From the NCBI GenBank assembly GCA_035539015.1, contig DATLJF010000200.1:1-64000 (forward strand): 64,000 nucleotides of DNA, given 5' to 3'. The DNA comes from Stenotrophomonas_A sp035539015. Lineage in GTDB: Bacteria > Pseudomonadota > Gammaproteobacteria > Xanthomonadales > Xanthomonadaceae. Position numbers and translations under genes: made by a program. Below, piece after piece: positions 36,226 through 44,715 of this stretch (position 1 is the stretch's first letter; each line of letters opens with the position of its first letter). The notes beneath the pieces were generated by a model. It ran no database searches, had not been told where the DNA came from, and saw only the letters and a program-made list of their open reading frames with translations.

Positions 36226-37059
36226 CTAGCCTGCCTCGACCGTATCGCTGGCCTCGGCCTGCACTTGCGCGCGGGGCGGCTTGAGCAGCATCTCCAAGGC
36301 CTTGCCCACCGCGACGAAAGCGAAGGCGCCGGTGATATGGGTAGCCGCGCCAAGGCCGGCGCCACAGTCCAGCTTCAATGCCGCATCGGCACCCAATGCC
36401 GGGCGCACTCCGCACACGCTGCCGTCGGCCTGCGGGTACTTGACGTTCTCCAGCGAATACACCGCCGGCACGCCGAAATAGCGCTGCGGGTTCTTGGGGA
36501 AATTGAACTCGGTGCGCAGCTTCTTGCGGATCAGGGCGAGCATGGCGTCGTGCTCGGTGCGCGACACATCGCGCACTCGGACCAGGGTCGGGTCGGTGCG
36601 CCCGCCTGCGGCGCCCACCGTGATCAGCGGCAGCTTGCGGCGGCGGCACCAGGCGATGGTTTCGACCTTGACCCGGAAGCTGTCGCAAGCATCCACCACC
36701 AGGTCGAAACCCTGGTCGAGCAGCGCCTGCATGTTATTGACGGTGAGGAAGTCCTCCACCGCGACGGCTTCGATTTCCGGATTGATCGCCCGGCAACGCG
36801 TCGCCATCGCCTGGGCCTTGTTCTGGCCGTACTGCCCGGCCAGTGCCGGCAGCTGGCGGTTGGTGTTGGAGACGCAGATGTCGTCGGCGTCGATCAGGGT
36901 CAGGTGGCCGACGGCGCTGCGCGCCAGCGCCTCCACCACCCACGAACCGACGCCGCCCATCCCCACCACCGCGACGCGGCAGGCGGCCAGGCGGGCGACG
37001 CTGCCAGTGCCGTAGAGCCGGTCGACGCCGGCGAATCTTTCGAGCCATTGCGGATTCAT
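36226..37059 (-). CDS. tcdA: tRNA threonylcarbamoyladenosine dehydratase TcdA (CsdL)
   Basis: This E1-like ATP-dependent enzyme cyclises t6A37 to ct6A in ANN-decoding tRNAs. It has 277 residues with the adenylation domain. The Rossmann nucleotide loop is VVGMGGVGSWVVEALARS (residues 31-48), then LIDADDICVSNTNRQLPA, and DACDSFRVKV. The C-terminal part has KNPQRYFGVPAVYS, typical for TcdA rather than MoeB or ThiF. It is convergent with tatD, with only 6 nt between stops. In many genomes it partners the CsdA/CsdE sulfur system, which is not in this window. Confidence 0.93.
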   Translation of the reverse strand: MNPQWLERFAGVDRLYGTGSVARLAACRVAVVGMGGVGSWVVEALARSAVGHLTLIDADDICVSNTNRQLPALAGQYGQNKAQAMATRCRAINPEIEAVAVEDFLTVNNMQALLDQGFDLVVDACDSFRVKVETIAWCRRRKLPLITVGAAGGRTDPTLVRVRDVSRTEHDAMLALIRKKLRTEFNFPKNPQRYFGVPAVYSLENVKYPQADGSVCGVRPALGADAALKLDCGAGLGAATHITGAFAFVAVGKALEMLLKPPRAQVQAEASDTVEAG

Positions 37060-37182
37060 CCTGCGATTTTACGCGTAGTCAGCCGAACCCGGACCGTCGT
37101 AGGATCGAGCCCGCACTTCACCCTCGCGCCCGCATCGCGCACCCCGCCACGCCACAGGCCGCCCGCCGGCCCGGAGCCCGCC

Positions 37183-37614
37183 ATGTCCAGCCAGCCCCGC
37201 CGTCCTTCCGCCGCTTACCGCTATTTGTTCATGGCCCTGCTCGGGCTGCTGGTGGGCATCATCGCCACGGTGATGGTCATGCGCGCGGTGCAGGCGCGGC
37301 GCGATCCGTTCCCGCACAGCCTGATGCACGTGATGGCCAAGCAGACCGATCTGCTGCAGCGCAGCCAGCAGCAGAACCGCTGCACCGCGACCGACAGCCA
37401 GCCACGGCTGCAGACGTTGCGCTACCTGTCCAACGACCTGGAAACCGCATTCCCCAGCCTGCGCGATGATCGCCGCTTTGCCTCGCACGCACGTGACATG
37501 CGCTCTGCGCTGGACCAGTCGCTGGCCGGCGTGCCCGGCGATTGCGCCGCACTGGCCACGGTCAACACGCGTATCGGCGAGGCCTGCAAGGCTTGCCACC
37601 AGGATTTCCGCTGA
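37183..37614 (+). CDS. Membrane-anchored cytochrome c'-like protein
   Basis: A 143-residue protein has one N-terminal membrane helix (YLFMALLGLLVGIIATVMVM). It has a single heme c motif, CKACH, only a few residues from the C-terminus (IGEACKACHQDFR). A heme site at the extreme C-terminus after a helical bundle is the class II (cytochrome c') arrangement. It probably sits in the periplasm tethered to the inner membrane and carries electrons or binds small gases such as NO; this is inference from the family. The start is ATG 37183, where the helix and positively charged n-region make sense; the open frame far upstream is antisense to tcdA. Confidence 0.8.
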   Translation: MSSQPRRPSAAYRYLFMALLGLLVGIIATVMVMRAVQARRDPFPHSLMHVMAKQTDLLQRSQQQNRCTATDSQPRLQTLRYLSNDLETAFPSLRDDRRFASHARDMRSALDQSLAGVPGDCAALATVNTRIGEACKACHQDFR

Positions 37615-37716
37615 CCTGCCGTCGCAGGGCCTGGCGCCGGTTGGCGCCGCGTTCACCCGAGCCACGCCAGGATGAGGCCACCCGCGGCAAGCCGCCGCGC
37701 TGACCTTGGAGGACCC

Positions 37717-38199
37717 ATGAATATTCGTCAGATCGGACTTGGCGTTGCAACCGCCGCCCTAATGGCCGGCTGTGCCACCAGCCAACCGGGCTACAGCAAC
37801 TACGGCGGTGGCAGCTACAACTCAGGCAACCAGGGTTATTCGCAAGGCCGCTGCGCCGATTGCGGCATCGTCACGCGCATCGACGCGGTGCAGTCCAACC
37901 GCAGCGCGCCTTCGGCCACCGGCGCGGTGCTCGGCGGCATCGTCGGCGCCGTCGCCGGCCGCACCATCTCGCACGAAACCGGCGGCAGCAAGGGCAACCA
38001 GAACGTGGCCACGGTCCTCGGTGCCGGTGCTGGCGCGGTGGCCGGCAACGCCATCCAGAACAACGTCACCGGCGACTCCTACGACATCCAGGTGCGCATG
38101 GATGATGGCCGCGTGCTGATGATCAACCAGCGCGACCTCAACGGCATCCGCGAAAACACCTACGTGCGCGTGGTCAACGGCCGCGTCGTGCTGCGCTGA
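37717..38199 (+). CDS. Glycine-zipper outer-membrane lipoprotein (SlyB-like)
   Basis: A 160-residue lipoprotein starts at ATG 37717 with TTGGAGGA 5 nt upstream. The lipobox is LMAGC. A Gly/Tyr/Ser-rich linker leads into a glycine-zipper 2TM domain (GAVLGGIVGAVAGRTIS and GAGAGAVAGNAIQNN). The C-terminal beta-strand unit (YDIQVRMDDGRVLMIN) is typical of the SlyB/17-kDa antigen group, which supports outer-membrane integrity under stress. A Cys pair (CADCG) in the linker is notable. It ends at a strong bidirectional terminator. Confidence 0.88.
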   Translation: MNIRQIGLGVATAALMAGCATSQPGYSNYGGGSYNSGNQGYSQGRCADCGIVTRIDAVQSNRSAPSATGAVLGGIVGAVAGRTISHETGGSKGNQNVATVLGAGAGAVAGNAIQNNVTGDSYDIQVRMDDGRVLMINQRDLNGIRENTYVRVVNGRVVLR

Positions 38200-38217
38200 A
38201 CGCCCGTTTCCAGGCAA

Positions 38218-38249
38218 AGCAAAAAGGCCCGCTAGCGGGCCTTTTTGCT
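38218..38249. terminator. Bidirectional terminator between convergent genes
   Basis: AAAAAGGCCCGC and GCGGGCCTTTTT form a perfect 12-bp stem (extended by AGC/GCT) around a 2-nt centre. It has A/T runs on both sides and serves the lipoprotein gene and the cold-shock gene. Confidence 0.9.
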
Positions 38250-38265
38250 GATCGCCAGCGACAGC

Positions 38266-38475
38266 TCAAGCCGGCTGCACGGCGTCGGCTTGCAGGCCCT
38301 TCTGGCCCTGCACGACGGTGAAGCTGACCTTCTGCCCTTCCTTCAGGCTCTTGAAGCCCTGGATCTGGATCGCACGAAAATGGACGAACACGTCCTCGCC
38401 ATTCTCGCGGCTGATGAATCCGAAGCCCTTGGCATCGTTGAACCACTTGACGGTACCGGTCTCACGCTCTGACAT
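38266..38475 (-). CDS. Cold-shock domain protein (CspA family)
   Basis: A 69-residue single-stranded nucleic-acid binding protein that melts RNA structure and acts as an antiterminator or RNA chaperone. The start is ATG 38475 (MSERETGTVKWF); the upstream open frame belongs to the leader. RNP1 is KGFGFI and RNP2 is VFVHF, both intact, as are the WFNDAKG contact residues. A long 5' leader of about 140 nt, inferred from the promoter at 38620-38648, is typical of cold-regulated csp genes. Confidence 0.95.
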   Translation of the reverse strand: MSERETGTVKWFNDAKGFGFISRENGEDVFVHFRAIQIQGFKSLKEGQKVSFTVVQGQKGLQADAVQPA

Positions 38476-38619
38476 CTCGCAATACTCCCTGACGACGCAT
38501 TCGGTTGGTTGACGGCAATGGGTGGCTGGTTGCAAGGAGGAAGCGAGGTACAGGGGACGCCGGGGTGGCCGACCCATCAGGCCACGATTCACGGTGACCT
38601 TGCCAAGCGCAGCGGCTGC

Positions 38620-38648
38620 AACTTAACCCGAGCAAAACGCAGTGTCAA
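38620..38648 (-). promoter_or_regulatory. Sigma-70 promoter candidate for the cold-shock gene
   Basis: On the minus strand TTGACA (38648-38643) is separated by 17 nt from TAAGTT (38625-38620). A start near 38613 would give a leader of about 138 nt before the csp start codon. Confidence 0.6.
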
Positions 38649-38709
38649 TCACCCCAACTTCACATTGTCAACCCCCATTTGACCCCCTATTCGGGATTTA
38701 CGGACGACC

Positions 38710-39195
38710 ATGGACCCTGCATTCATCTATTACCTGATTGGCGGCGTGCTGGTCCTGGTCGGCTTCGCCGGGGTCCTGCTGCCCGCGTTGCCTGGCCTGC
38801 CGCTGGTCTTCGCCGGCTTGCTGGTGGCGGCCTGGGCCGATGGCTTCGAGCGCGTCGGCTGGATTCCGCTGGTCGCGATCGGCCTGCTGACCGCGCTGTC
38901 TTTCCTGATCGACTTCCTGGCCACCGTCTATGGCGCACAACGCCTGGGCGCCAGCGGCTGGGCGCTGTGGGGCTCGGCCCTGGGAACCTTGGTGGGCCTG
39001 TTCTTCCTGCCGCTGGGGCTGTTCCTGGGGCCGTTCGTCGGCGCCTGGGTCGGCGAGTACTGGCACAGCCGGCGCGTGGGCCATGCCACCCGCGTGGGCC
39101 TGGGCACGTGGCTGGGCATCCTGCTCGGCACCGCCTCGAAACTGGCGCTGGGCTTTTGCATGATCGGCATCTTCGCGCTGGCCTGGTGGGTTTGA
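38710..39195 (+). CDS. DUF456 integral membrane protein
   Basis: A 161-residue very hydrophobic protein with about five membrane segments. It opens with YYLIGGVLVLVGFAGVLLPALPGLPLVFAG, of which the LLPALPGLP turn is diagnostic for DUF456. Glycine-rich helices follow (LGPFVGAWVGEYWHSR, GTWLGILLGTASKLALG). The family has no known function. It starts 86 nt before the phospholipase gene end-to-start, on the same strand. Confidence 0.88.
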   Translation: MDPAFIYYLIGGVLVLVGFAGVLLPALPGLPLVFAGLLVAAWADGFERVGWIPLVAIGLLTALSFLIDFLATVYGAQRLGASGWALWGSALGTLVGLFFLPLGLFLGPFVGAWVGEYWHSRRVGHATRVGLGTWLGILLGTASKLALGFCMIGIFALAWWV

Positions 39196-39281
39196 GGCCA
39201 GGTGATGCAGCGCGCCCAGCGCAACCGGCGGCGGTTCGGGTATTTTCTGCGTTGCCTCCCCCGCATGGAGCCGCATCGGCC

Positions 39282-40403
39282 ATGACCCGCCCTACTCCGT
39301 ACCTGCTGCTCGCACTGGCTGCCACGCCGCTGGCGCACGCGCAGGAAATCGCCCCCGAGGCCGCCACGCCCGCGGCTTGCACTTCCATCTCCAGCAACGC
39401 CTTGCGCCTGGCGTGCTACGACCGCGTGCTCGGCTACACCGCCGCCGATACCGCCCAGGCCGACGCCGACGCAGAGGCCGCGCGTGAGACCCAACGCGAA
39501 ACCCTGGCCGGCGCCAGTACGCGCGAGGAGCGCAAGCAGGCCAAGGAGATCTTCAAGGCCGACGACCCCCAACTGGCTAACGCCGGGCGCGGCTCGCTGC
39601 TCGACAGTCGCTGGGAACTGGCCAAGGACTCCAAGCTCGGCACCTTCCAGTTGCGTGCCTACAAGCCGGTCTACCTGCTGCCCGCGTTCTGGACCAGCGA
39701 TACCAACCAGACACCGACCTCGCCCAATCCGAACAACTCGGTGACCACGCCGCAGGCGCTGGACGACCTCGAGCTGAAGTTCCAGCTCAGCTTCAAGACC
39801 AAGGTGGTGGAGGATCTGTTCAACGACAATGGCGACATCTGGGTCGGCTACACCCAGTCCTCGCGTTGGCAGTCCTACAACGCCGAACAATCGCGCCCGT
39901 TCCGCGAAACCAACTACGAGCCGGAAGCGATGCTCGTGTTCCGCAACAACTACAGCGTGTTCGGCTGGCGCGGCCGCATGAGCGGCATTTCGCTCAACCA
40001 TCAGTCCAATGGCCGCAGCGACCCGCTCTCGCGCAGCTGGAACCGGGTCATCCTCAACTTTGGCCTGGACCGCGAGAACTGGGCGCTGATGCTGCGGCCG
40101 TGGTTTCGCATCAAGGAAGACCGCAGCGACGACAACAACCCGGACATCGAGGACTACATGGGGCGCGGCGACGCCACCCTGGTCTACAACCGCAACGGCC
40201 ACGAAGTTTCATTGATGGCACGGCATTCGCTGCGCGGTGGCGACCGTTCGCATGGCGCGCTGCAGCTGGACTACGGCTTCCCGATCACCCACCTGCTGCG
40301 CGGCCACCTGCAGGTGTTCGACGGTTATGGCGAGAGCATGATCGACTACAACCACCGCGCGACCTATGTCGGTATCGGTGTGTCGTTGCTGGAGTGGTTT
40401 TAA
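39282..40403 (+). CDS. pldA: Outer-membrane phospholipase A1
   Basis: This is a calcium-dependent outer-membrane enzyme that hydrolyses mislocalised phospholipids in the outer leaflet and helps keep lipid asymmetry. A signal peptide ends at AHAQ. An N-terminal 100-residue extension, Ala/Glu-rich and with two Cys (AACTSISSNALRLACYDR), precedes the barrel. The active-site segment ISLNHQSNGRSDPLSRSWNR (about residues 236-255) contains the catalytic His and Ser and ends in the Asn region. The protein ends in a barrel strand with terminal Phe (GIGVSLLEWF). The 373 residues exceed the E. coli enzyme because of the N-terminal extension. The start ATG 39282 follows GGAG. Confidence 0.93.
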   Translation: MTRPTPYLLLALAATPLAHAQEIAPEAATPAACTSISSNALRLACYDRVLGYTAADTAQADADAEAARETQRETLAGASTREERKQAKEIFKADDPQLANAGRGSLLDSRWELAKDSKLGTFQLRAYKPVYLLPAFWTSDTNQTPTSPNPNNSVTTPQALDDLELKFQLSFKTKVVEDLFNDNGDIWVGYTQSSRWQSYNAEQSRPFRETNYEPEAMLVFRNNYSVFGWRGRMSGISLNHQSNGRSDPLSRSWNRVILNFGLDRENWALMLRPWFRIKEDRSDDNNPDIEDYMGRGDATLVYNRNGHEVSLMARHSLRGGDRSHGALQLDYGFPITHLLRGHLQVFDGYGESMIDYNHRATYVGIGVSLLEWF

Positions 40404-40420
40404 GCCCTTCTGGCTTCGTT

Positions 40421-40461
40421 GGTCGGGGCTGAAGCCCCTCCTACAGAGGGGCTTCAGCCCC
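40421..40461. repeat. Dispersed REP-like hairpin repeat, copy 1
   Basis: GGGGCTGAAGCCCCT and AGGGGCTTCAGCCCC form a perfect 15-bp stem with a 7-nt loop, just past the pldA stop. The first 26 nt are identical to 57128-57153. It may also work as the pldA terminator. Confidence 0.8.
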
Positions 40462-40479
40462 GATGGCCTGCCATTGCAA

Positions 40480-41115
40480 TCAAGTCCAATCGGTGAGCCC
40501 CTCGCGGCGGTAGGTCTCGGCAAACGCCGGCCGGTCCTTCATCCGCCGCGCGTAGTCGTGCAACAGCGGCCAGTCGTCCACCGGCCGCGGCATGTTGCGC
40601 GACCAACGCATCAACATGGTCAGCATGAAATCGGCCGCGCTCACGCGCGCGCCGAGCAGGTAGGGGCCGTGTGCCTGCAGGTGCGCACTGAGCCGGTCCC
40701 AGGCCGCTTCGATCACTGCCCGCGCCTGCGCGCGGACCGCCTGCTCCTGGCCGGGGCCGGCCGGCTCATCGGGATAGAACCAGGCGCGGTAAGCCGGCTG
40801 CAGCGTATTGGCACACCAGAACATCCAGCGGTAGTACTCCGCACGTTCGGCGCTGCCCGGTGCCGGCGCCAGGCCAGCGCCCGGATGGCGGTCGGCCAGG
40901 TGCATGGCAATGGCCGCCGCTTCGGTCAGCACCTGGCCATCGAGCACCAGCGCGGGCACCACGCCGGCCGGGTTGAGTGCCAGGTAGGCCGGAGATTTTT
41001 GTTCGCGCTTGTCGAAGTCCAGCGCGCGCAGTTCGTGCGGGAGGTCCAGTTCGATTAACAGCCAATGCACCACCAGCGCGGCGGTACTGGGCGAGTGGTA
41101 CAGGATGGCGCTCAT
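40480..41115 (-). CDS. Glutathione S-transferase family protein
   Basis: A 211-residue cytosolic GST. The thioredoxin-like domain has YHSPSTAALVVHWLL (the Ser near residue 9 is the candidate catalytic residue) and PAGVVPALVLDGQVLTEAAAI for glutathione binding. The C-terminal helical domain has GARVSAADFMLTMLMRW. It resembles GstA or Phi/Nu-like members but the substrate is unknown. It is convergent with pldA across the repeat and precedes a small lipoprotein gene 12 nt downstream of that gene's stop. Confidence 0.88.
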   Translation of the reverse strand: MSAILYHSPSTAALVVHWLLIELDLPHELRALDFDKREQKSPAYLALNPAGVVPALVLDGQVLTEAAAIAMHLADRHPGAGLAPAPGSAERAEYYRWMFWCANTLQPAYRAWFYPDEPAGPGQEQAVRAQARAVIEAAWDRLSAHLQAHGPYLLGARVSAADFMLTMLMRWSRNMPRPVDDWPLLHDYARRMKDRPAFAETYRREGLTDWT

Positions 41116-41127
41116 GCAGATCCCCGG

Positions 41128-41448
41128 CTACAGACCACAGGATTGTACGCAGGTCGCGTGGTGGGCCTGGCAAAGGGCTTGCGAAGGATTGAGGCAGCCC
41201 ATTCCCTGGCTCAGGCAGGCATCGCGCGCGCCCCCATCGAGTTGCTCGCACTGGTCCGGACTGGGGGCGCTCCTGCACACCAGTGACGACCTCGGGTCGG
41301 CGCGGCAGTCGGCGGCCAGCCGCGCGCAGGTGACCATGCAGGCCTGCGGATCACCCCCCGCCAGGGGGGTGCGCCCGCTGCTGGTGCAAGCGGCGAGCGC
41401 CAGCACCCAGGCCAACGCCATGGGTGCGCGAAGAAGACGGTGATTCAT
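41128..41448 (-). CDS. Small Cys-rich lipoprotein
   Basis: A 106-residue protein starts at ATG 41448 with GGAG 7 nt upstream. A signal peptide with lipobox LAAC is followed by nine further Cys residues (ACMVTCARLAADC, SLVCRS, DQCEQL, ACLSQGMGCLN, ALCQAHHATCVQSC). The paired CxxxC spacing suggests several disulfide bonds in a compact periplasmic or outer-membrane domain. I do not recognise a family. It ends 12 nt before the GST start on the same strand, so both may share an mRNA. Confidence 0.75.
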   Translation of the reverse strand: MNHRLLRAPMALAWVLALAACTSSGRTPLAGGDPQACMVTCARLAADCRADPRSSLVCRSAPSPDQCEQLDGGARDACLSQGMGCLNPSQALCQAHHATCVQSCGL

Positions 41449-41539
41449 TGGCGAGCTCCGAAACCAAGGGAGCGGCCACGCTAAGCAAGCACCGGAGGCG
41501 GCGCCAGCGACAAACCGCATCGGTTTGCCGCAGGCAAAC

Positions 41540-43063
41540 TCAGGCCGGCTCGACCACCACCGGGATCTTGCCGATCCGCGCCTGCCATTCGCGCGGGCCG
41601 GTCTTGTGCACCGACACGCCGCTGGAATCCACCGCCACGGTCACCGGCATGTCCTTGACTTCGAATTCGTAGATCGCCTCCATGCCGAGGTCCTCGAAGG
41701 CGAGCACGCGGCTGGCCTTGATCGCCTTGGACACCAGGTAGGCCGAGCCGCCCACGGCCATCAGGTAGACCGCCTTGTTGTCGCGGATCGCCTCGATCGC
41801 CGCATCACCGCGCTCGGACTTGCCGACCATGCCCAGCAGGCCGGTCTGTTCCAGCATCTGCCGGGTGAACTTGTCCATGCGCGTGGCCGTGGTCGGACCG
41901 GCCGGGCCCACGACTTCGTCGCGCACCGGGCCGACCGGGCCCACGTAGTAGATGAAGCGGTTGTTGAAGTCGACCGGCAATGGCTCGCCCTTGTTGAGCA
42001 TGTCGATCATGCGCTTGTGCGCCGCATCGCGGCCGGTCAGCAGCTTGCCGTTGAGCAGCAGCACCTCGCCGGGCTTGAACTGGGCCACTTCTTCGCGGGT
42101 GATCGTGTCCAGGTTCACCCGCCGTGCGTTCTGCGGGTTGTAGGTGAGCTTGGGCCAGTCTTCCAGCGACGGCGGATCGAGCGCGACCGCGCCACTGCCG
42201 TCCAGGGTGAAATGCGCATGCCGGGTGGCCGCGCAATTCGGGATCAACGCCACTGGCAGGTTGGCGGCGTGGGTGGGGTAATCCTTGATCTTGATGTCGA
42301 GCACGGTCGTCAGCCCGCCCAGGCCCTGCGCGCCGATGCCCAGCGCATTGACCTTCTCATACAGCTCCAGGCGCAATTCCTCGATCCGGTTGGATGCGCC
42401 GCGCGCCTGCAGGTCGACGATGTCGATCGGCTCCATCAGCGCCTCCTTGGCCAGCAGCATCGCCTTCTCGGCGGTGCCGCCGATGCCGATGCCAAGCATG
42501 CCCGGCGGGCACCAGCCGGCGCCCATGGTCGGCACGGTCTTGAGCACCCAGTCGACGATCGAATCGGACGGGTTGAGCATGGCGAACTTGCTCTTGGCCT
42601 CCGAGCCGCCGCCCTTGGCCGCGACGATGACATCGACCGTGGCGCCCGGCACGACCTTGACGTTGACCACCGCCGGCGTGTTGTCGCGGGTGTTCTGGCG
42701 CTTGCCCGCCGGGTCGGCCAGGACCGAGGCGCGCAGCTTGTTGTCCGGATGGTTGTAGGCGCGGCGCACGCCTTCGTTGACCATGTCTTCGACGCCCATC
42801 GTGGCATCGTCCCAGCGCACGTTCATGCCGATTTCCAGGAACACGGTGACGATCCCGGTGTCCTGGCAGATCGGGCGATGGCCCTCGGCGCACAGGCGCG
42901 AGTTGATCAGGATCTGCGCGATCGCGTCCTTGGCTGCCGGCGATTGCTCGCGCTCATAGGCGGCCGCCAGGTTCTTGATGTAATCCACCGGGTGGTAGTA
43001 GCTGATGTACTGCAACGCGTCGGCGACACTCTGAATGAGGTCTTCCTGCTTGATCGAGGTCAC
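41540..43063 (-). CDS. Fumarate hydratase, class I (iron-sulfur)
   Basis: This is the TCA-cycle enzyme interconverting fumarate and malate with an oxygen-sensitive [4Fe-4S] cluster. It has 507 residues. The N-terminal Fe-hydro-lyase alpha domain has AEGHRPICQDTGIVTVFLE, GAGWCPPGMLGIGIGGTAEK and LIPNCAATRH, each giving one of the three cluster Cys residues. The C-terminal beta domain ends VSVHKTGPREWQARIGKIPV. The start is GTG 43063. The heat- and oxygen-stable class II enzyme is not in the window. Confidence 0.95.
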   Translation of the reverse strand: MTSIKQEDLIQSVADALQYISYYHPVDYIKNLAAAYEREQSPAAKDAIAQILINSRLCAEGHRPICQDTGIVTVFLEIGMNVRWDDATMGVEDMVNEGVRRAYNHPDNKLRASVLADPAGKRQNTRDNTPAVVNVKVVPGATVDVIVAAKGGGSEAKSKFAMLNPSDSIVDWVLKTVPTMGAGWCPPGMLGIGIGGTAEKAMLLAKEALMEPIDIVDLQARGASNRIEELRLELYEKVNALGIGAQGLGGLTTVLDIKIKDYPTHAANLPVALIPNCAATRHAHFTLDGSGAVALDPPSLEDWPKLTYNPQNARRVNLDTITREEVAQFKPGEVLLLNGKLLTGRDAAHKRMIDMLNKGEPLPVDFNNRFIYYVGPVGPVRDEVVGPAGPTTATRMDKFTRQMLEQTGLLGMVGKSERGDAAIEAIRDNKAVYLMAVGGSAYLVSKAIKASRVLAFEDLGMEAIYEFEVKDMPVTVAVDSSGVSVHKTGPREWQARIGKIPVVVEPA

Positions 43064-43313
43064 GGCTGGCTCTGGAGGCTTGCGGGAAACCCGACTATTT
43101 TAGAGCAAACACCGGCCCCGGCTTTCGGTTCCACCCGGCACACCCTGTTCCGTTCGGGTAGCCCCTCCCCTCCCGGCCTGGCATCCCACCTCATTGCCCG
43201 GCCCGTTCAGCCTCGGCGGCCGCCCGCCCGCGCCTGGCGCAGACGCGGTGCCGGACACCTGGGTGCAACACGCCGCCGCTAGGTTCATGGCTCCCCCGAA
43301 GCGGAGCCCAGCG

Positions 43314-44204
43314 ATGGACCAGAAGCACGACCTGCCGGTGCTCGGCGGCGACTACGCCCTGGCACCGGCCGCCAACGATGAGCGCGCCGTGGCCCGCCAT
43401 CGCCTGCTGCTGTGCGCGCCGGACCACTTCGGCGTGGACTACATCATCAACCCGTGGATGGCCAACCATCTCCATGCGACCGAGGGCGGCCGTGTCCGCG
43501 CGCAATGGCAGGCCCTGCGGGCCGCGCTGGCCGAACATGCCGAGCTCGCCCTGCTGCCGCCAGCGCCGGGGTTGCCCGACCTGGTGTTCACCGCCAACGC
43601 CGGGCTGGTGCGCGGCAACGATTTCCTGCCCAGCCGCTTCCGCCATGCCGAGCGGAGCGGCGAAGAGCCTGTGTGCATCGACTGGTTCCGCCGCGCCGGC
43701 TACCGCATTCGCCCGCTACCCGAACCGCTGCGCTTCGAAGGCGCCGGCGATGCCTTGTTCGACCGTGGCCGGCCGGCGCTGTTGTGGTTCGGCCACGGTC
43801 ATCGCAGCGATGCGGCGGTGGCACCGGAACTGGAGCGCATGCTCGCGATCGATGTCGTCGCGCTGCGCCTGGTGGATCCGCGCTTCTATCACCTGGACAC
43901 CTGCTTCTGCCCGCTGCGCGACGGCCGCTTGCTGTACTACCCGCCGGCCTTCGATGACGCCGCGCAGGCGCAGATTGCCGCGCGCGTGCCGCCGCACCTG
44001 CGCATCACCGTGTCCGAGTCGGACGCGCTGGCCTTTGCCTGCAATGCCGTGGACCTGGACGATGTCGTGGTGCTCAACCGCGCCAGCGCGCCGCTGCGGC
44101 AGGCGCTGGCGGCGTGGGGCTATCGCACCGTGGAAACCGCGCTCGACGAGTTCCTGAAGTCTGGCGGCGCGGCCAAGTGCCTGACCTTGCGCCTGGATGA
44201 GTGA
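43314..44204 (+). CDS. Guanidine-modifying superfamily enzyme (DDAH/arginine deiminase-like)
   Basis: A 296-residue cytosolic enzyme with the alpha/beta-propeller fold that attacks guanidinium groups through a Cys thiolate. Visible residues are Asp and Asn in PDLVFTANAGL, Glu in RFEGAGDALF, the catalytic His in YHLDTCFCPL, and the candidate nucleophile Cys near the C-terminus in KSGGAAKCLTL. It may hydrolyse arginine, a methylarginine, or transfer an amidino group; the sequence does not decide. The start is ATG 43314 after GGAG; ATG 43287 is possible. A strong hairpin follows it. Confidence 0.85.
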   Translation: MDQKHDLPVLGGDYALAPAANDERAVARHRLLLCAPDHFGVDYIINPWMANHLHATEGGRVRAQWQALRAALAEHAELALLPPAPGLPDLVFTANAGLVRGNDFLPSRFRHAERSGEEPVCIDWFRRAGYRIRPLPEPLRFEGAGDALFDRGRPALLWFGHGHRSDAAVAPELERMLAIDVVALRLVDPRFYHLDTCFCPLRDGRLLYYPPAFDDAAQAQIAARVPPHLRITVSESDALAFACNAVDLDDVVVLNRASAPLRQALAAWGYRTVETALDEFLKSGGAAKCLTLRLDE

Positions 44205-44211
44205 GCCGCCG

Positions 44212-44243
44212 CTTTGCGCCGCCGTCACGACGGCGGCGCAAAG
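44212..44243 (+). terminator. Strong hairpin terminator after the DDAH-like gene
   Basis: CTTTGCGCCGCCGT and ACGGCGGCGCAAAG make a 14-bp perfect stem with a 4-nt loop, 8 nt after the stop codon. Confidence 0.75.
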
Positions 44244-44274
44244 ATGCGCGCTTGCCCCCTGAACAGAGCACGCC

Positions 44275-44628
44275 ATGTCCCGCGATTCCCGAAACGATGC
44301 CGGCGCCGTCCGCTCGGACGCCTTGATCGGCGACGACGCCGTCGAGACCCTGGGCCGCGATGAGCGCATCCAGGCCAGCGAAATCTCAGTCGAAGTACGA
44401 GACGCTGAAGTCATCTTGAGCGGTGATGTGCCCGAGCCGCAGATGCGCGCCTTGGCAGAACAGATCATCGCCGGCCTGCCGGGCGTGCGCAGCGTGCGCA
44501 ACCTGATCCGCTATGACGACGGCGCCGATTCGTTCGGGCCGCGTGGCGAAGCGGTGCGCGGGCTGGACCCGGACGAGAATCCCGGCCCCACCGAGGCTCC
44601 CCGCGGTACCGGCGGCAACAAGGCTTGA
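44275..44628 (+). CDS. BON-domain protein
   Basis: A 117-residue protein without a signal peptide. One BON domain covers about residues 20-80 (ISVEVRDAEVILSGDVPEPQ and GLPGVRSVRNLI). The C-terminal tail is disordered and charged (DPDENPGPTEAPRGTGG). BON domains bind lipids or sugars in stress-related envelope proteins; without export, this one is probably cytosolic or peripheral. It lies 87 nt before the ABC transporter gene. Confidence 0.88.
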   Translation: MSRDSRNDAGAVRSDALIGDDAVETLGRDERIQASEISVEVRDAEVILSGDVPEPQMRALAEQIIAGLPGVRSVRNLIRYDDGADSFGPRGEAVRGLDPDENPGPTEAPRGTGGNKA

Positions 44629-44715
44629 GCCGCGGCCGCCGGCCTTGACCCGCTCCGGCGGCACTGCGGCGCCCTGCCGCTGCCGCCGCGCCGGCTTTGA
44701 CGCGACAATCGGCGC

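Noticed and set aside
43100..43288. 62-codon open frame before the DDAH-like gene
   Set aside because: No ribosome site, and Gly/Arg-rich random-looking composition; the 250-bp gap is treated as non-coding.
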